A stretch of 64,000 bases of DNA, from NCBI GenBank assembly GCA_927353735.1, contig CAKMIA010000001.1:124001-188000 (forward strand). Reading direction: 5' to 3'. Made by a program: the position numbers and the translations under genes. Shown piece by piece: positions 34,771-42,894 of this stretch. This DNA is from an uncultured Veillonellaceae bacterium. GTDB taxonomy: Bacteria; Bacillota; Negativicutes; Veillonellales; Dialisteraceae. Positions within the stretch are counted from its first letter, which is position 1; the number at the start of each line of letters is the position of its first letter. The notes under the pieces are model-generated. The model saw only the letters and a list, made by a program, of their open reading frames with translations. It searched no databases and was not told the DNA's origin.

Positions 34771-36165
34771 ATGGCCGTAAATAAAAATAGAATCAAATTT
34801 GTCTGTGCCAGCTGCGGGGCGGAAGCTCCCCGCTGGATGGGGCGGTGTCCGGTGTGCGGGGAATGGAATACCATGCAGGAAATCCAGGAACGGCCGGCTT
34901 CTGCGGCCATTCGGCCGCTGGCATCCCTTCAGGGATCATCCAGTCCCAGAAAGCTTTCCGCTATTCAGGTGGGAAGTGAAGGGCGGATCTGTCTGCATAT
35001 GCCTGAAATCGATCGACCTCTTGGGGGCGGACTGGTATATGGTTCGGTCATTTTACTGGGAGGAGAACCGGGAATCGGAAAATCGACATTGGTTTTTCAG
35101 CTGTGTCAGGCAGTATGTCAGCTCCAGAAACAGGTTTTATATTGCAGCGGAGAGGAATCCGATATTCAGATTAAACTTCGGGCGGAGAGACTGCATATCG
35201 ACGAAGAGCAGTGCTTTGTTATGACCGGTGCGGATCTGCATGAGGTGTTGACAGAAGCAAAAAAAATAAAGCCGGCGCTTCTGATTATTGATTCCATACA
35301 GACAATGTATCTGGGAGAAAATTCGTCACCCATGGGAAGTCCGGCACAGATCCGTGACTGTACAGCGCTTCTGGTTCGTCTGGCAAAGGAAGAGAATATC
35401 ACAGTGCTTATCATCGGGCATGTGACAAAGGAGGGAAATCTTGCCGGGCCGCGTCTGCTGGAGCACATGGTTGATGTAGTCCTGTACCTGGAAGGGGATC
35501 GAAGCTATCAATTTCGCGTGCTTCGCACGGTGAAAAACCGCTTTGGATCTACTGCGGAGACGGGACTTTTCATGATGGGAAGCGAAGGGCTTCGGCAGAT
35601 TCAGAATCCATCGGCCTATCTGCTGCAGCGGCATATCGTTGAAACGGCGGGGAGCATCACGGCGGCCTGCCTGGAAGGGCAGAGAGCGCTTCTGGCAGAA
35701 ATCCAGGCATTGTCCGTTCATTCTGTACTGGCGGTGCCCAGAAGAATTTCGGTCGGATATGATTATAACCGCCTGATTGTTCTGCTTGCAGTATTGGAGA
35801 AAAGAGCACGGGTTCCTTTTTCACAGGAGGATGTGTATATTAATGTGGCAGGGGGCTTTAAGATTCGTGAAACGGCAGCGGATCTGGCAGCAGCGCTGGC
35901 AGTGGTTTCCGTCAAATGGGACTGCCCGGTTCCGCGCAGCCTGACTGCATTGGGAGAAGTGGGACTGACCGGAGAAATTCTTCCGGTTTCTCATGTAGGG
36001 CTTCGCCTGAGGGAAGCCTTAAAAATGAAAATCAATCATTTTATTCTTCCGGAAGGCAATAAACATGAAGCGGAGCTTTTTTTCAAACGTCAGCAGGAGG
36101 AAAAGATTCAGGTTCAATATGTAGGGCGGCTGGAAGAAGCACTGTCTGTACTGAAGAATCATTAA
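34771..36165 (+). CDS. radA: DNA repair protein RadA
   Basis: RecA-like/Lon-like protein of 464 residues that promotes branch migration in recombination. N-terminal zinc finger C12/C15/C26/C29, Walker A GGEPGIGKSTLVFQ near residue 95, the RadA-specific KNRFGSTAETGLF motif, and a C-terminal Lon-protease-like domain containing VGLTGEILPVSHVGLRL. TATAAT at 34738-34743 is a good -10 box without a clear -35. The SOS-like palindrome at 34669-34684 suggests LexA control. Confidence 0.96.
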   Translation: MAVNKNRIKFVCASCGAEAPRWMGRCPVCGEWNTMQEIQERPASAAIRPLASLQGSSSPRKLSAIQVGSEGRICLHMPEIDRPLGGGLVYGSVILLGGEPGIGKSTLVFQLCQAVCQLQKQVLYCSGEESDIQIKLRAERLHIDEEQCFVMTGADLHEVLTEAKKIKPALLIIDSIQTMYLGENSSPMGSPAQIRDCTALLVRLAKEENITVLIIGHVTKEGNLAGPRLLEHMVDVVLYLEGDRSYQFRVLRTVKNRFGSTAETGLFMMGSEGLRQIQNPSAYLLQRHIVETAGSITAACLEGQRALLAEIQALSVHSVLAVPRRISVGYDYNRLIVLLAVLEKRARVPFSQEDVYINVAGGFKIRETAADLAAALAVVSVKWDCPVPRSLTALGEVGLTGEILPVSHVGLRLREALKMKINHFILPEGNKHEAELFFKRQQEEKIQVQYVGRLEEALSVLKNH

Positions 36166-36198
36166 GTATTTGAAACTGATGAGAAATCAATACGCGGT

Positions 36199-36228
36199 TT
36201 GCCAGAAAAGTTATTTTTATGTTAAAAT
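36199..36228 (+). promoter_or_regulatory. Promoter of the PIN/TRAM-ispDF-gltX unit
   Basis: TTGCCA (36199-36204), 18 bases, then TAAAAT (36223-36228) with a TG extension at 36220-36221. Confidence 0.72.
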
Positions 36229-36318
36229 ATATGTTACATTTTGATATTCAATTGTGAGTTAACATATGATGCAGAAACCCATGTTTTATCCCGTATACTG
36301 CTGAATGAGGATATTTTT

Positions 36319-37428
36319 ATGCTGGAAAAAATATTAAGACCAATATTTATACTGCTGTTCAGTGTATTGGGAATTGTGCTGTTCAGCCAGTCTGATTCGC
36401 TTCTTACATCGGTCATTCCCTTTACATTCCTATCCGAAACCATTCTCGGAGTGACGTTCATGTCACTGGCCTTCATGTTGATTGGGGCGGTGGTTGGCGG
36501 TCTGATAGGAAATCTGGCTTCTCCGTATCTGATCCGGAGTCTGTTTTCCATTACTTCCTGGGCGGAGAAATCGTTGTCCTCCATTTCGACACAGGATCTT
36601 GTCCTAGGGACGGCAGGACTGTTTCTCGGACTGATCATTGCCAATCTGGTGGGGATTGCTTTTGATCGGGTTCCTTATATCGGGCCTTATGTATCGGTTG
36701 TCCTCAGCATCATTCTTGGATATCTTGGCATTCATCTCTGTATCAGCAAACAGAGTGAGCTGGTCACCTGGCTTCACCTGCATACGGAGGTAAAAGGGAA
36801 GAATAAGGAAAAGCAAAAGGAATGCCCGGATGGCAAACTGCTTGATACCAATATTATTATTGACGGCCGGATTGTGGATGTCTATCGGAGCGGATTCCTG
36901 GAGGGACAGCTGATCGTGCCGGTCTTTGTTCTGGAGGAATTGCAAAAAATTGCAGATTCTTCGGATGTGCTGAAAAGAAACCGCGGCCGCCGCGGACTGG
37001 ATATTCTGAATCAGTTTCGGAAAAGCAATAAAGAAGCGATTCGTATAGTGACCGATGACTTTGAAGAAGTCAATGAAGTCGATTCCAAGCTGGTAAAACT
37101 GGCCCGGGAAAAGCATCTGAAAATCATTACCAATGACTATAATCTGAATAAAGTGGCAGAACTTCAGGGCGTTTCTGTCCTGAATCTCAATGATCTGGCC
37201 AGCGCGGTAAAGCCGACAGTGATCCCGGGAGAACAGCTGTTTGTACAGCTTGTCAAGCAGGGGAAAGAAGAAAATCAGGGCGTGGCTTACCTTGAAGATG
37301 GGACGATGATTGTTGTAGAAAACGGAAGCCGTTCCATTGGCCATGAAGTGCCGGTTATTATTACATCGGTGCTTCAGAATTCTGTGGGCCGTATGATTTT
37401 TGCAAAACTGGAAGATCTGAACTCATGA
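36319..37428 (+). CDS. Membrane PIN/TRAM domain protein (YacL-like)
   Basis: 369 residues. Four hydrophobic segments occupy about 5-25, 35-62, 90-112 and 115-140; then a PIN nuclease domain starts at KLLDTNIIIDGRIVDVY with acidic residues also in VLEELQ and TNDYNLNKVAEL; a C-terminal TRAM RNA-binding domain (about 305-365, GVAYLEDGTMIVVENG) follows. YacL-family proteins are presumed membrane-bound RNases; the substrate is unknown. ATG 36319 follows TGAGG; the frame extends to 36241 without a site. It overlaps ispDF by ATGA, a conserved Firmicutes pairing with ispD. Confidence 0.91.
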   Translation: MLEKILRPIFILLFSVLGIVLFSQSDSLLTSVIPFTFLSETILGVTFMSLAFMLIGAVVGGLIGNLASPYLIRSLFSITSWAEKSLSSISTQDLVLGTAGLFLGLIIANLVGIAFDRVPYIGPYVSVVLSIILGYLGIHLCISKQSELVTWLHLHTEVKGKNKEKQKECPDGKLLDTNIIIDGRIVDVYRSGFLEGQLIVPVFVLEELQKIADSSDVLKRNRGRRGLDILNQFRKSNKEAIRIVTDDFEEVNEVDSKLVKLAREKHLKIITNDYNLNKVAELQGVSVLNLNDLASAVKPTVIPGEQLFVQLVKQGKEENQGVAYLEDGTMIVVENGSRSIGHEVPVIITSVLQNSVGRMIFAKLEDLNS

Positions 37429-38594
37429 ACAGCATGATCATCGCTGCCGCGGGGCAGGGAGAAAGGTTCGGTGCTCCGCAGAATAAGCTGCTTGAGAATA
37501 TTGGTGGGAAGCCCTTGATCTGGTATACTCTGCACCATGTGATGCAGAGTCTTTTGCTTGATGAGGTCATCCTTGTGACGTCTCCTGAGGAAAGACGATT
37601 TTTTCAGCAGATAGCAGAGGATGTCGGAGGCACCATTGACATCAGATATGCCGACGGAGGCGCCACAAGAACGGACTCGGTCTATCATGGAATGCAGGCT
37701 CTGTCAGCAGATTCGGAAGTGGTGCTGATTCATGACGGGGCACGTCCATGGGTGGACGGTGCCGCTGTCGATCAGCTGATTAAGGAGCTTCAAAAGGGAA
37801 CACCGGCGGCATTATATTGCGTCCCCTGCATTGATACTATAAAATATACCAATGGGAATGGCAGGGTTTGCCGGACGCCGGACAGGAAAAGGCTGATGAG
37901 GGCTCAGACACCGCAGGGGATACAGACGTCCATTTTCCGTCGTTGTATGGAAACGGTGCGACGAGATCATCTCTCTGTGACAGACGATGTGTCTGTTTGT
38001 GAAGTCTGCGGCATTCCCGTTAAGTATCTCATGGGAAAGGAAGCTTATTTCAAAGTGACGGTGCCGGAAGATAAACAGCATCTGCTGGATCTGATTCAGA
38101 AAGATTCCCTTCCATTCCGCATTGGTCAGGGATATGATATTCATCGGTTTGCCGCGGAGCGGCCTCTGGTACTGGGAGGCGTGCATATTTCTGATACGGG
38201 CGGTCTTCTGGGACATTCTGATGCGGATGTCCTGATTCATGCAGTCATGGATGCCTTGCTCGGAGCTGCCGGGTGTGCAGATATCGGACAGTATTTTCCG
38301 GATCAGGATGACAGATACCTCAATATTTCCAGTATGATTTTATTGAAAAAGGTAAGGAAAATCATTACGGAAAAGGGGTACGGTATTGGAAATATTGATG
38401 CCACGATTATAGCAGAAGCACCGAAAATGGCCCCGCATATTCCGGCAATGCGGCAGAATATGGCCGATGCATTGCATATTTCGCCGGAAGAGATTAATAT
38501 AAAAGCTACAACTAATGAAACATTAGGAGCGGTAGGACGCCGGGAAGGAATTGCTGCTCTGGCATCTGTTCTGCTATTCAGGAGGAGATTGTAA
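37425..38594 (+). CDS. ispDF: Bifunctional IspD/IspF (MEP pathway)
   Basis: Fusion of 389 residues. The IspD half (about 1-228) makes CDP-methylerythritol: AAAGQGERFGAPQNKLL is the CTP loop and VLIHDGARPWVD a signature. The IspF half (about 232-389) makes the 2,4-cyclodiphosphate: IGQGYDIHRF and LLGHSDADVLIHAVMDALLGA hold the zinc and catalytic residues, with ATTNETLGAVGRREG at the end. The intervening IspE step is encoded elsewhere. It overlaps the PIN/TRAM gene by four bases and lies two bases before gltX. Confidence 0.96.
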   Translation: MNSMIIAAAGQGERFGAPQNKLLENIGGKPLIWYTLHHVMQSLLLDEVILVTSPEERRFFQQIAEDVGGTIDIRYADGGATRTDSVYHGMQALSADSEVVLIHDGARPWVDGAAVDQLIKELQKGTPAALYCVPCIDTIKYTNGNGRVCRTPDRKRLMRAQTPQGIQTSIFRRCMETVRRDHLSVTDDVSVCEVCGIPVKYLMGKEAYFKVTVPEDKQHLLDLIQKDSLPFRIGQGYDIHRFAAERPLVLGGVHISDTGGLLGHSDADVLIHAVMDALLGAAGCADIGQYFPDQDDRYLNISSMILLKKVRKIITEKGYGIGNIDATIIAEAPKMAPHIPAMRQNMADALHISPEEINIKATTNETLGAVGRREGIAALASVLLFRRRL

Positions 38595-38596
38595 GG

Positions 38597-40066
38597 ATGG
38601 AAAAAGAGATCAAAGTCCGTTTTGCACCGAGCCCGACAGGCCCTTTTCATATTGGCGGCGCTCGTTCGGCACTTTTCAACTGGCTGGTAGCCCGTCATAC
38701 GGGAGGAAAATTCCTCGTTCGCATTGAAGATACGGATTTGAACCGGTCGACAAAGGAATCCGAAGAAAACATCAAGGAATCCCTGCGCTGGCTGGGACTG
38801 AACTGGGATGAGGGCATTGATGTAGGCGGAGAAAATGGTCCTTACCGTCAGACCGAGCGTCTCAATATTTATCAGAAGGAAATTCAGAGACTGATCCGTG
38901 AAGGAAAAGCCTATTACTGCTACTGCTCACAGGAAGAGCTGGAGCAGGAACGCCAGGAACAGCTGAAAGAAGGGAAAACGCCGGTATATGGCGGTCATTG
39001 CCGTCATCTGACGGAGGAGCAGATTGCACAGTATCGTGCGGAGGGCAGAAAACCGGTAGTTCGTCTCCATGTTCCGGAAGGCGAGGTAATTGCCTTTGAC
39101 GATATGGTACGCGGTCATGTGGAATTTCAGTCTTCCGGTGTAGGCGATTTCATTATTATGAAATCGGATGGCATTCCGGTTTATAACTTTGCTGTTGTGG
39201 TAGACGATGCGCTGATGGGAATTACTCATGTCATCCGTGCGGAAGAACATCTGTCCAATACACCCCGCCAGATTGCGATCTATCATGCGCTTGGTTATAA
39301 AGTACCGGAATTTGGCCATATTTCTCTGATTCTTGGTGCCGATCACAAGAAGATGAGCAAACGCCATGGCGCGACATCGGTAACCGCCTATAAAGATATG
39401 GGATATCTGCCGGATGCGGTCGTTAATTATCTGGCACTGCTCGGCTGGGCACCAAAGGGCGAACAGGAAATTTTTTCGCGGGAGGAATTGATTCGTTCCT
39501 TCTCCATGAGCCGTGTGTCTTCCAATGATGCTGTTTTTGATATGGAAAAACTGAACTGGATCAATTTTCAGTACATGAAAAAACTTTCGGAAGAAGAGCT
39601 GCTTGATTTTGTCCTTCCGTTCCTTGAAAAAGCCGGTTATGTAACGCAGCCGCTGTCTGCAGAAAAAAGAGACTGGCTTCGTCAGGTGGTGTGCTACGTG
39701 CGCGACCGCATTTCCTATGGGGCACAGGCACCGGAACAGGTAAAGATGTTTTTTGAAGAGATCCCTCCGTTTGAAGATCCGGAAGTGGTATCTATTTTGA
39801 AACAGGATAGCAGTGCTGTTATTCTGAAGGCCTTCATTGATGCACTGGAAGCTTTGCCCGATTTTACGGAGGAAGCGGTCACTGCCTGCTTCAAGGCGAT
39901 TATGAAGGAAACCGGCATTAAGGGCAGAGCGGCATTTGAACCGGCTCGTATTGCTCTGACCGGTGTCACGAAAGGGCCCGGCATGTATGAAATGATTGTA
40001 CTGTTTGGACGGGAAAAGACACTGGCACTGCTGCGCAAAGCACTGGCTTTTTGTGAAGCAGAATAA
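38597..40066 (+). CDS. gltX: Glutamyl-tRNA synthetase
   Basis: Class I aminoacyl-tRNA synthetase of 489 residues. The HIGH-type motif is HIGG at 18-21 within APSPTGPFHIGGARSA and KMSKR is at 252-256. The CYCS(Q)EEL region after residue 112 is the zinc-binding area of some GluRS. It may be non-discriminating, charging tRNA-Gln too; that depends on genes outside the window. AGGAGATT lies upstream of ATG 38597. It ends its unit at a terminator. Confidence 0.97.
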   Translation: MEKEIKVRFAPSPTGPFHIGGARSALFNWLVARHTGGKFLVRIEDTDLNRSTKESEENIKESLRWLGLNWDEGIDVGGENGPYRQTERLNIYQKEIQRLIREGKAYYCYCSQEELEQERQEQLKEGKTPVYGGHCRHLTEEQIAQYRAEGRKPVVRLHVPEGEVIAFDDMVRGHVEFQSSGVGDFIIMKSDGIPVYNFAVVVDDALMGITHVIRAEEHLSNTPRQIAIYHALGYKVPEFGHISLILGADHKKMSKRHGATSVTAYKDMGYLPDAVVNYLALLGWAPKGEQEIFSREELIRSFSMSRVSSNDAVFDMEKLNWINFQYMKKLSEEELLDFVLPFLEKAGYVTQPLSAEKRDWLRQVVCYVRDRISYGAQAPEQVKMFFEEIPPFEDPEVVSILKQDSSAVILKAFIDALEALPDFTEEAVTACFKAIMKETGIKGRAAFEPARIALTGVTKGPGMYEMIVLFGREKTLALLRKALAFCEAE

Positions 40067-40085
40067 GTATTTTGAAATAAAAAAG

Positions 40086-40110
40086 GCATCCATTTTCGGA
40101 TGCTTTTTTT
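40086..40110 (+). terminator. Intrinsic terminator after gltX
   Basis: GCATCC (40086-40091) pairs with GGATGC (40098-40103), loop ATTTTC, followed by seven T. Confidence 0.88.
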
Positions 40111-40127
40111 ATTTCAAAACAGTTCAA

Positions 40128-40156
40128 TTGACGGTGATTTCAAATTTTCTTATAAT
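40128..40156 (+). promoter_or_regulatory. Strong promoter of the amino-acid ABC importer genes
   Basis: TTGACG (40128-40133), exactly 17 bases, then perfect TATAAT (40151-40156). The predicted leader to the permease ATG is about 90 bases. Confidence 0.85.
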
Positions 40157-40253
40157 TCTTATAACTAAAAAACATATTGCATACTGTTTCGCGCATCATA
40201 CAGGGAAAATCGGCTATTATGCCATTCAGCAGGAAAGGATATGAAGAGTAAAA

Positions 40254-40904
40254 ATGAGCTTTGATTTTGAATTAATTGAAAAGGCCCTGCCTCTTCTTCT
40301 CATGGGAGCTGCTGTAACGATTGAGATTACGGCGGTCAGTGTAGCTGTCGGCTTTTTCATCGGATTGTTTGCCGGGATTGCCCGGATTTCTCAGATCAGG
40401 ATACTTCGTCTGATTGCTGCGGTGTATGCGGACTGTATACGCGGCACCCCGCTTCTGGTGCAGATTTTTCTGATTTATTTTGCCCTGCCGATTCTTACCG
40501 GCCACCAAATCGAACCGTTTGCTGCAGCAGTTATGGCCTGCGGGATCAACAGCGGCGCATATATTTCCGAGATTTTCCGCGCAGGGATTCAGTCTGTTGA
40601 TCTAGGACAGATGGAGGCCGGCCGTTCTCTGGGACTGACGTGGTGGCAGACCATGGTCTATGTAGTGCTGCCGCAGGCGATCCGGAATATTCTTCCGCCG
40701 CTGGGCAATGAATTTATTGCCATGCTGAAGGATTCTTCTCTGGTATCTGTCATAGGATTTGAAGAACTGACACGCCGGGGGCAGCTGATCATTGCACAGA
40801 CGTATGGTTCCTTCGAAATCTGGCTGACAGTGGCTGCTCTGTATCTCATTATGACTCTGGCCATTTCACAGGTGGTCGCTTTCCTAGAAAGGAGAACGAA
40901 ATGA
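40254..40904 (+). CDS. Polar amino acid ABC transporter permease
   Basis: 216-residue membrane protein of the HisM/GlnP family with about five membrane segments. The N-terminal [17 protein letters not shown] and [19 protein letters not shown] are family signatures; the EAA loop reads [35 protein letters not shown] and contacts the ATPase. No periplasmic binding protein lies nearby, so substrate and partner are unknown. It overlaps the ATPase gene by ATGA. Confidence 0.93.
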   Translation: MSFDFELIEKALPLLLMGAAVTIEITAVSVAVGFFIGLFAGIARISQIRILRLIAAVYADCIRGTPLLVQIFLIYFALPILTGHQIEPFAAAVMACGINSGAYISEIFRAGIQSVDLGQMEAGRSLGLTWWQTMVYVVLPQAIRNILPPLGNEFIAMLKDSSLVSVIGFEELTRRGQLIIAQTYGSFEIWLTVAALYLIMTLAISQVVAFLERRTK

Positions 40905-41635
40905 GTGGGGAATGCATGATTTCTGTTGAACATATTAAGAAATCATTCGGGAAACTGGAAGTTTTGAAGGATATTTCTCTGAAAATCCGTGAAGGGGAAG
41001 TTGTGGTGATCATCGGACCATCGGGGTCCGGGAAAAGCACCATTCTCCGGTGTATGAACGGACTGGAAACAGTCACTTCCGGTCAGATTACCTTTGAAGG
41101 AATTCCTGTTACGGGGGAAGCGAATATCAATGAGGTCCGTCGTGAAGTGGGAATGGTATTTCAGCGTTTTAATTTGTTCCCCAATATGTCAGTGATTAAA
41201 AATCTAATGCTGGCTCCGATGAAAGTCAGAAAACTCGGCGCGGAGGAGGCCCGCAGCAGAGGGATGGAACTGCTGAAGCGGGTGGGCCTTGCTGATAAGG
41301 CGGAATCTCGGCCGACGCAGCTTTCCGGTGGACAGCAGCAGCGTGTGGCCATTGCAAGGGCACTGGCCATGCAGCCCAAGGTGCTCCTTTTTGATGAACC
41401 GACTTCCGCGCTGGATCCGGAGATGGTTCATGAAGTGCTGGATGTTATGAAGGATCTGGCAAAAGCCGGCATGACCATGGTGGTTGTTACTCATGAAATG
41501 GGATTTGCCCGCGAAGTGGCGGATCGGGTGATGTTTGTAGATGGCGGCGTTATTGTGGAGGAGGGAACGCCGGAAGAGGTCTTCTCTCATCCCAAAGAAG
41601 CCAGGACCAAAGCTTTTCTGGCAAGTGTATTATAA
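40901..41635 (+). CDS. Polar amino acid ABC transporter ATP-binding protein (GlnQ/HisP type)
   Basis: 244 residues. Walker [11 protein letters not shown]-loop [13 protein letters not shown], signature [15 protein letters not shown], Walker [14 protein letters not shown] and the switch histidine in [17 protein letters not shown] are all intact. AAGGAG precedes ATG 40901; a second ATG at 40916 is possible. The substrate (glutamine, arginine, cystine or other) cannot be told from the ATPase. A palindromic terminator shared with csp follows. Confidence 0.94.
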   Translation: MSGECMISVEHIKKSFGKLEVLKDISLKIREGEVVVIIGPSGSGKSTILRCMNGLETVTSGQITFEGIPVTGEANINEVRREVGMVFQRFNLFPNMSVIKNLMLAPMKVRKLGAEEARSRGMELLKRVGLADKAESRPTQLSGGQQQRVAIARALAMQPKVLLFDEPTSALDPEMVHEVLDVMKDLAKAGMTMVVVTHEMGFAREVADRVMFVDGGVIVEEGTPEEVFSHPKEARTKAFLASVL

Positions 41636-41645
41636 AATTTTATGC

Positions 41646-41683
41646 GCACAATAAAAGCCCGGAAAACCGGGCTTTTATTGTGC
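41646..41683. terminator. Bidirectional terminator between the ABC genes and csp
   Basis: Perfect 17-bp stem GCACAATAAAAGCCCGG (41646-41662) with its complement at 41667-41683, four-base loop AAAA. Embedded TTTTATT serves each direction. Confidence 0.9.
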
Positions 41684-41695
41684 AGAGCATTATAT

Positions 41696-41893
41696 TTATA
41701 ACGCGACTACATTGGCGGCCTGCTGGCCTCTTTCGCCTTCTACAACATCAAATGTGACGGACTGACCTTCTGTCAGTGTCCGAAATCCGTCGGACTGGAT
41801 TGCGGAAAAGTGAACAAAAATATCGCCGCCATCTTCCTTTTCAATAAAACCATAGCCTTTTTCGGCACTGAACCATTTTACAGTTCCTTTCAT
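41696..41893 (-). CDS. Cold shock protein (CspA family)
   Basis: 65-residue OB-fold RNA/ssDNA-binding protein. RNP1 is KGYGFIE and RNP2 is DIFVHFSAI; the C-terminus [10 protein letters not shown] is typical. It melts RNA structure in the cold or in growth. The start at 41893 has an AGGAGG site just upstream on the minus strand; the frame to 41935 adds 14 residues without a site. Upstream on the minus strand are two -35-like hexamers (TTGACA at 42020-42015 and a TTGACT nearer the gene) without a convincing -10. Confidence 0.95.
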   Translation of the reverse strand: MKGTVKWFSAEKGYGFIEKEDGGDIFVHFSAIQSDGFRTLTEGQSVTFDVVEGERGQQAANVVAL

Positions 41894-42099
41894 GAGATTT
41901 CCTCCTGACATAATAACTTGTCTTCTGAGAGACACGGATGTACTCTATCATAGGTGCAGCCGGAGAGTCAACCGGAGGGAATCCATGGGGGATGCATTCA
42001 TAAACGGGAGAATTTGTCAAGCATCGGTAAAAATAAAAATGCTGGCATATGATATAGATATTTGCTATAAGTAACATGCATAGAATTATGCATATTAAC

Positions 42100-42128
42100 T
42101 TCAAATCTTTACGGGAATGTTATATAAT
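42100..42128 (+). promoter_or_regulatory. Promoter of hpf
   Basis: TTCAAA (42100-42105, 4/6 match), 17 bases, then perfect TATAAT (42123-42128). Confidence 0.68.
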
Positions 42129-42176
42129 ATTAATGAAAACCAGATGTTGAATCTGGTTATGAAAGGAGGAGTTATT

Positions 42177-42707
42177 ATGGAATTAAGCATTAGAGGAAAA
42201 AATCTTGAAATAACAGAGGCTCTGCGTCAGTATGTAGAAAAGCACACGGGAAAGATCCAGAGATATTTTGACAAACCAATCAAAATGAATGTACTTCTCC
42301 GGATTTCCAATATGACAAGAACCTGCGAAGTGACGGTTTTTGTGGATGGCGTCATTCTTCGTGGTGTGGAAAAATCTGATGATATGTATAAATCCATTGA
42401 TCTGGTTTTCGATAAAGTGGAACGTCAGATTCATAAATATAAAACGCGTCTCGCCAAGAGATTCAAGGAACAGAAAGTACTGAGTGCTCAGTTCATGGAA
42501 GAAAAAGAACCGGCTTCCGATGCGGAATTTGAAATTGCCCGCACAAAACATTTCCGGATTGCTCCTATGTCTCCGGAAGAAGCGATCCTTCAGATGAACC
42601 TTCTGGAACACAATTTCTTCATGTTCTTCAATGCACAGACGGAAAGTCCGGCTGTCGTATATCGCCGGGATGACGGCAAATACGGTCTGATTGAATCGGA
42701 AAAATAA
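42177..42707 (+). CDS. hpf: Ribosome hibernation promoting factor, long form
   Basis: 176 residues. The N-terminal S30AE domain (about 1-100; MELSIRGKNLEITEALRQYVE) binds the small subunit, and the C-terminal domain (about 120-176; RTKHFRIAPMSPEEAILQMNLLEHNFFMF) dimerises 70S ribosomes into 100S particles. AAAGGAGG precedes ATG 42177; the frame back to 42117 includes the promoter and is excluded. It sits directly before secA, a conserved Firmicutes order, but each gene has its own promoter. Confidence 0.95.
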   Translation: MELSIRGKNLEITEALRQYVEKHTGKIQRYFDKPIKMNVLLRISNMTRTCEVTVFVDGVILRGVEKSDDMYKSIDLVFDKVERQIHKYKTRLAKRFKEQKVLSAQFMEEKEPASDAEFEIARTKHFRIAPMSPEEAILQMNLLEHNFFMFFNAQTESPAVVYRRDDGKYGLIESEK

Positions 42708-42724
42708 AAGAGCAGAGATCTGAA

Positions 42725-42766
42725 AACGAGGAGAGAAGCTCATGCTTCTCTCCTCGTTCTGTTTTT
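42725..42766 (+). terminator. Intrinsic terminator after hpf
   Basis: Perfect 14-bp stem AACGAGGAGAGAAG (42725-42738) with CTTCTCTCCTCGTT (42745-42758), then CTGTTTTT. The last T bases also form the secA -35 box. Confidence 0.92.
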
Positions 42767-42793
42767 GACTACTTATGCAGAGTTTGTTAAAAT
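42765..42793 (+). promoter_or_regulatory. Promoter of secA
   Basis: TTGACT (42765-42770), 17 bases, then TAAAAT (42788-42793) with TG extension at 42785-42786. The leader to secA is about 95 bases and can form a stem CCTTGC (42835-42840)/GCGAGG (42847-42852) flanked by GGA/TCC. Confidence 0.82.
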
Positions 42794-42894
42794 AACATTG
42801 ATATACACGTTTTTAACAGGACAAAAGGACTTTGCCTTGCTCGACGGCGAGGTCCGGGCTATGTACGTCATACACAGAAGAAGGAGCTGTATAA

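Noticed and set aside
41646..41683. The 17-bp palindrome as an operator or mobile-element end
   Set aside because: It lies between convergent genes, has a four-base loop and T runs for both directions, so a bidirectional terminator explains it.
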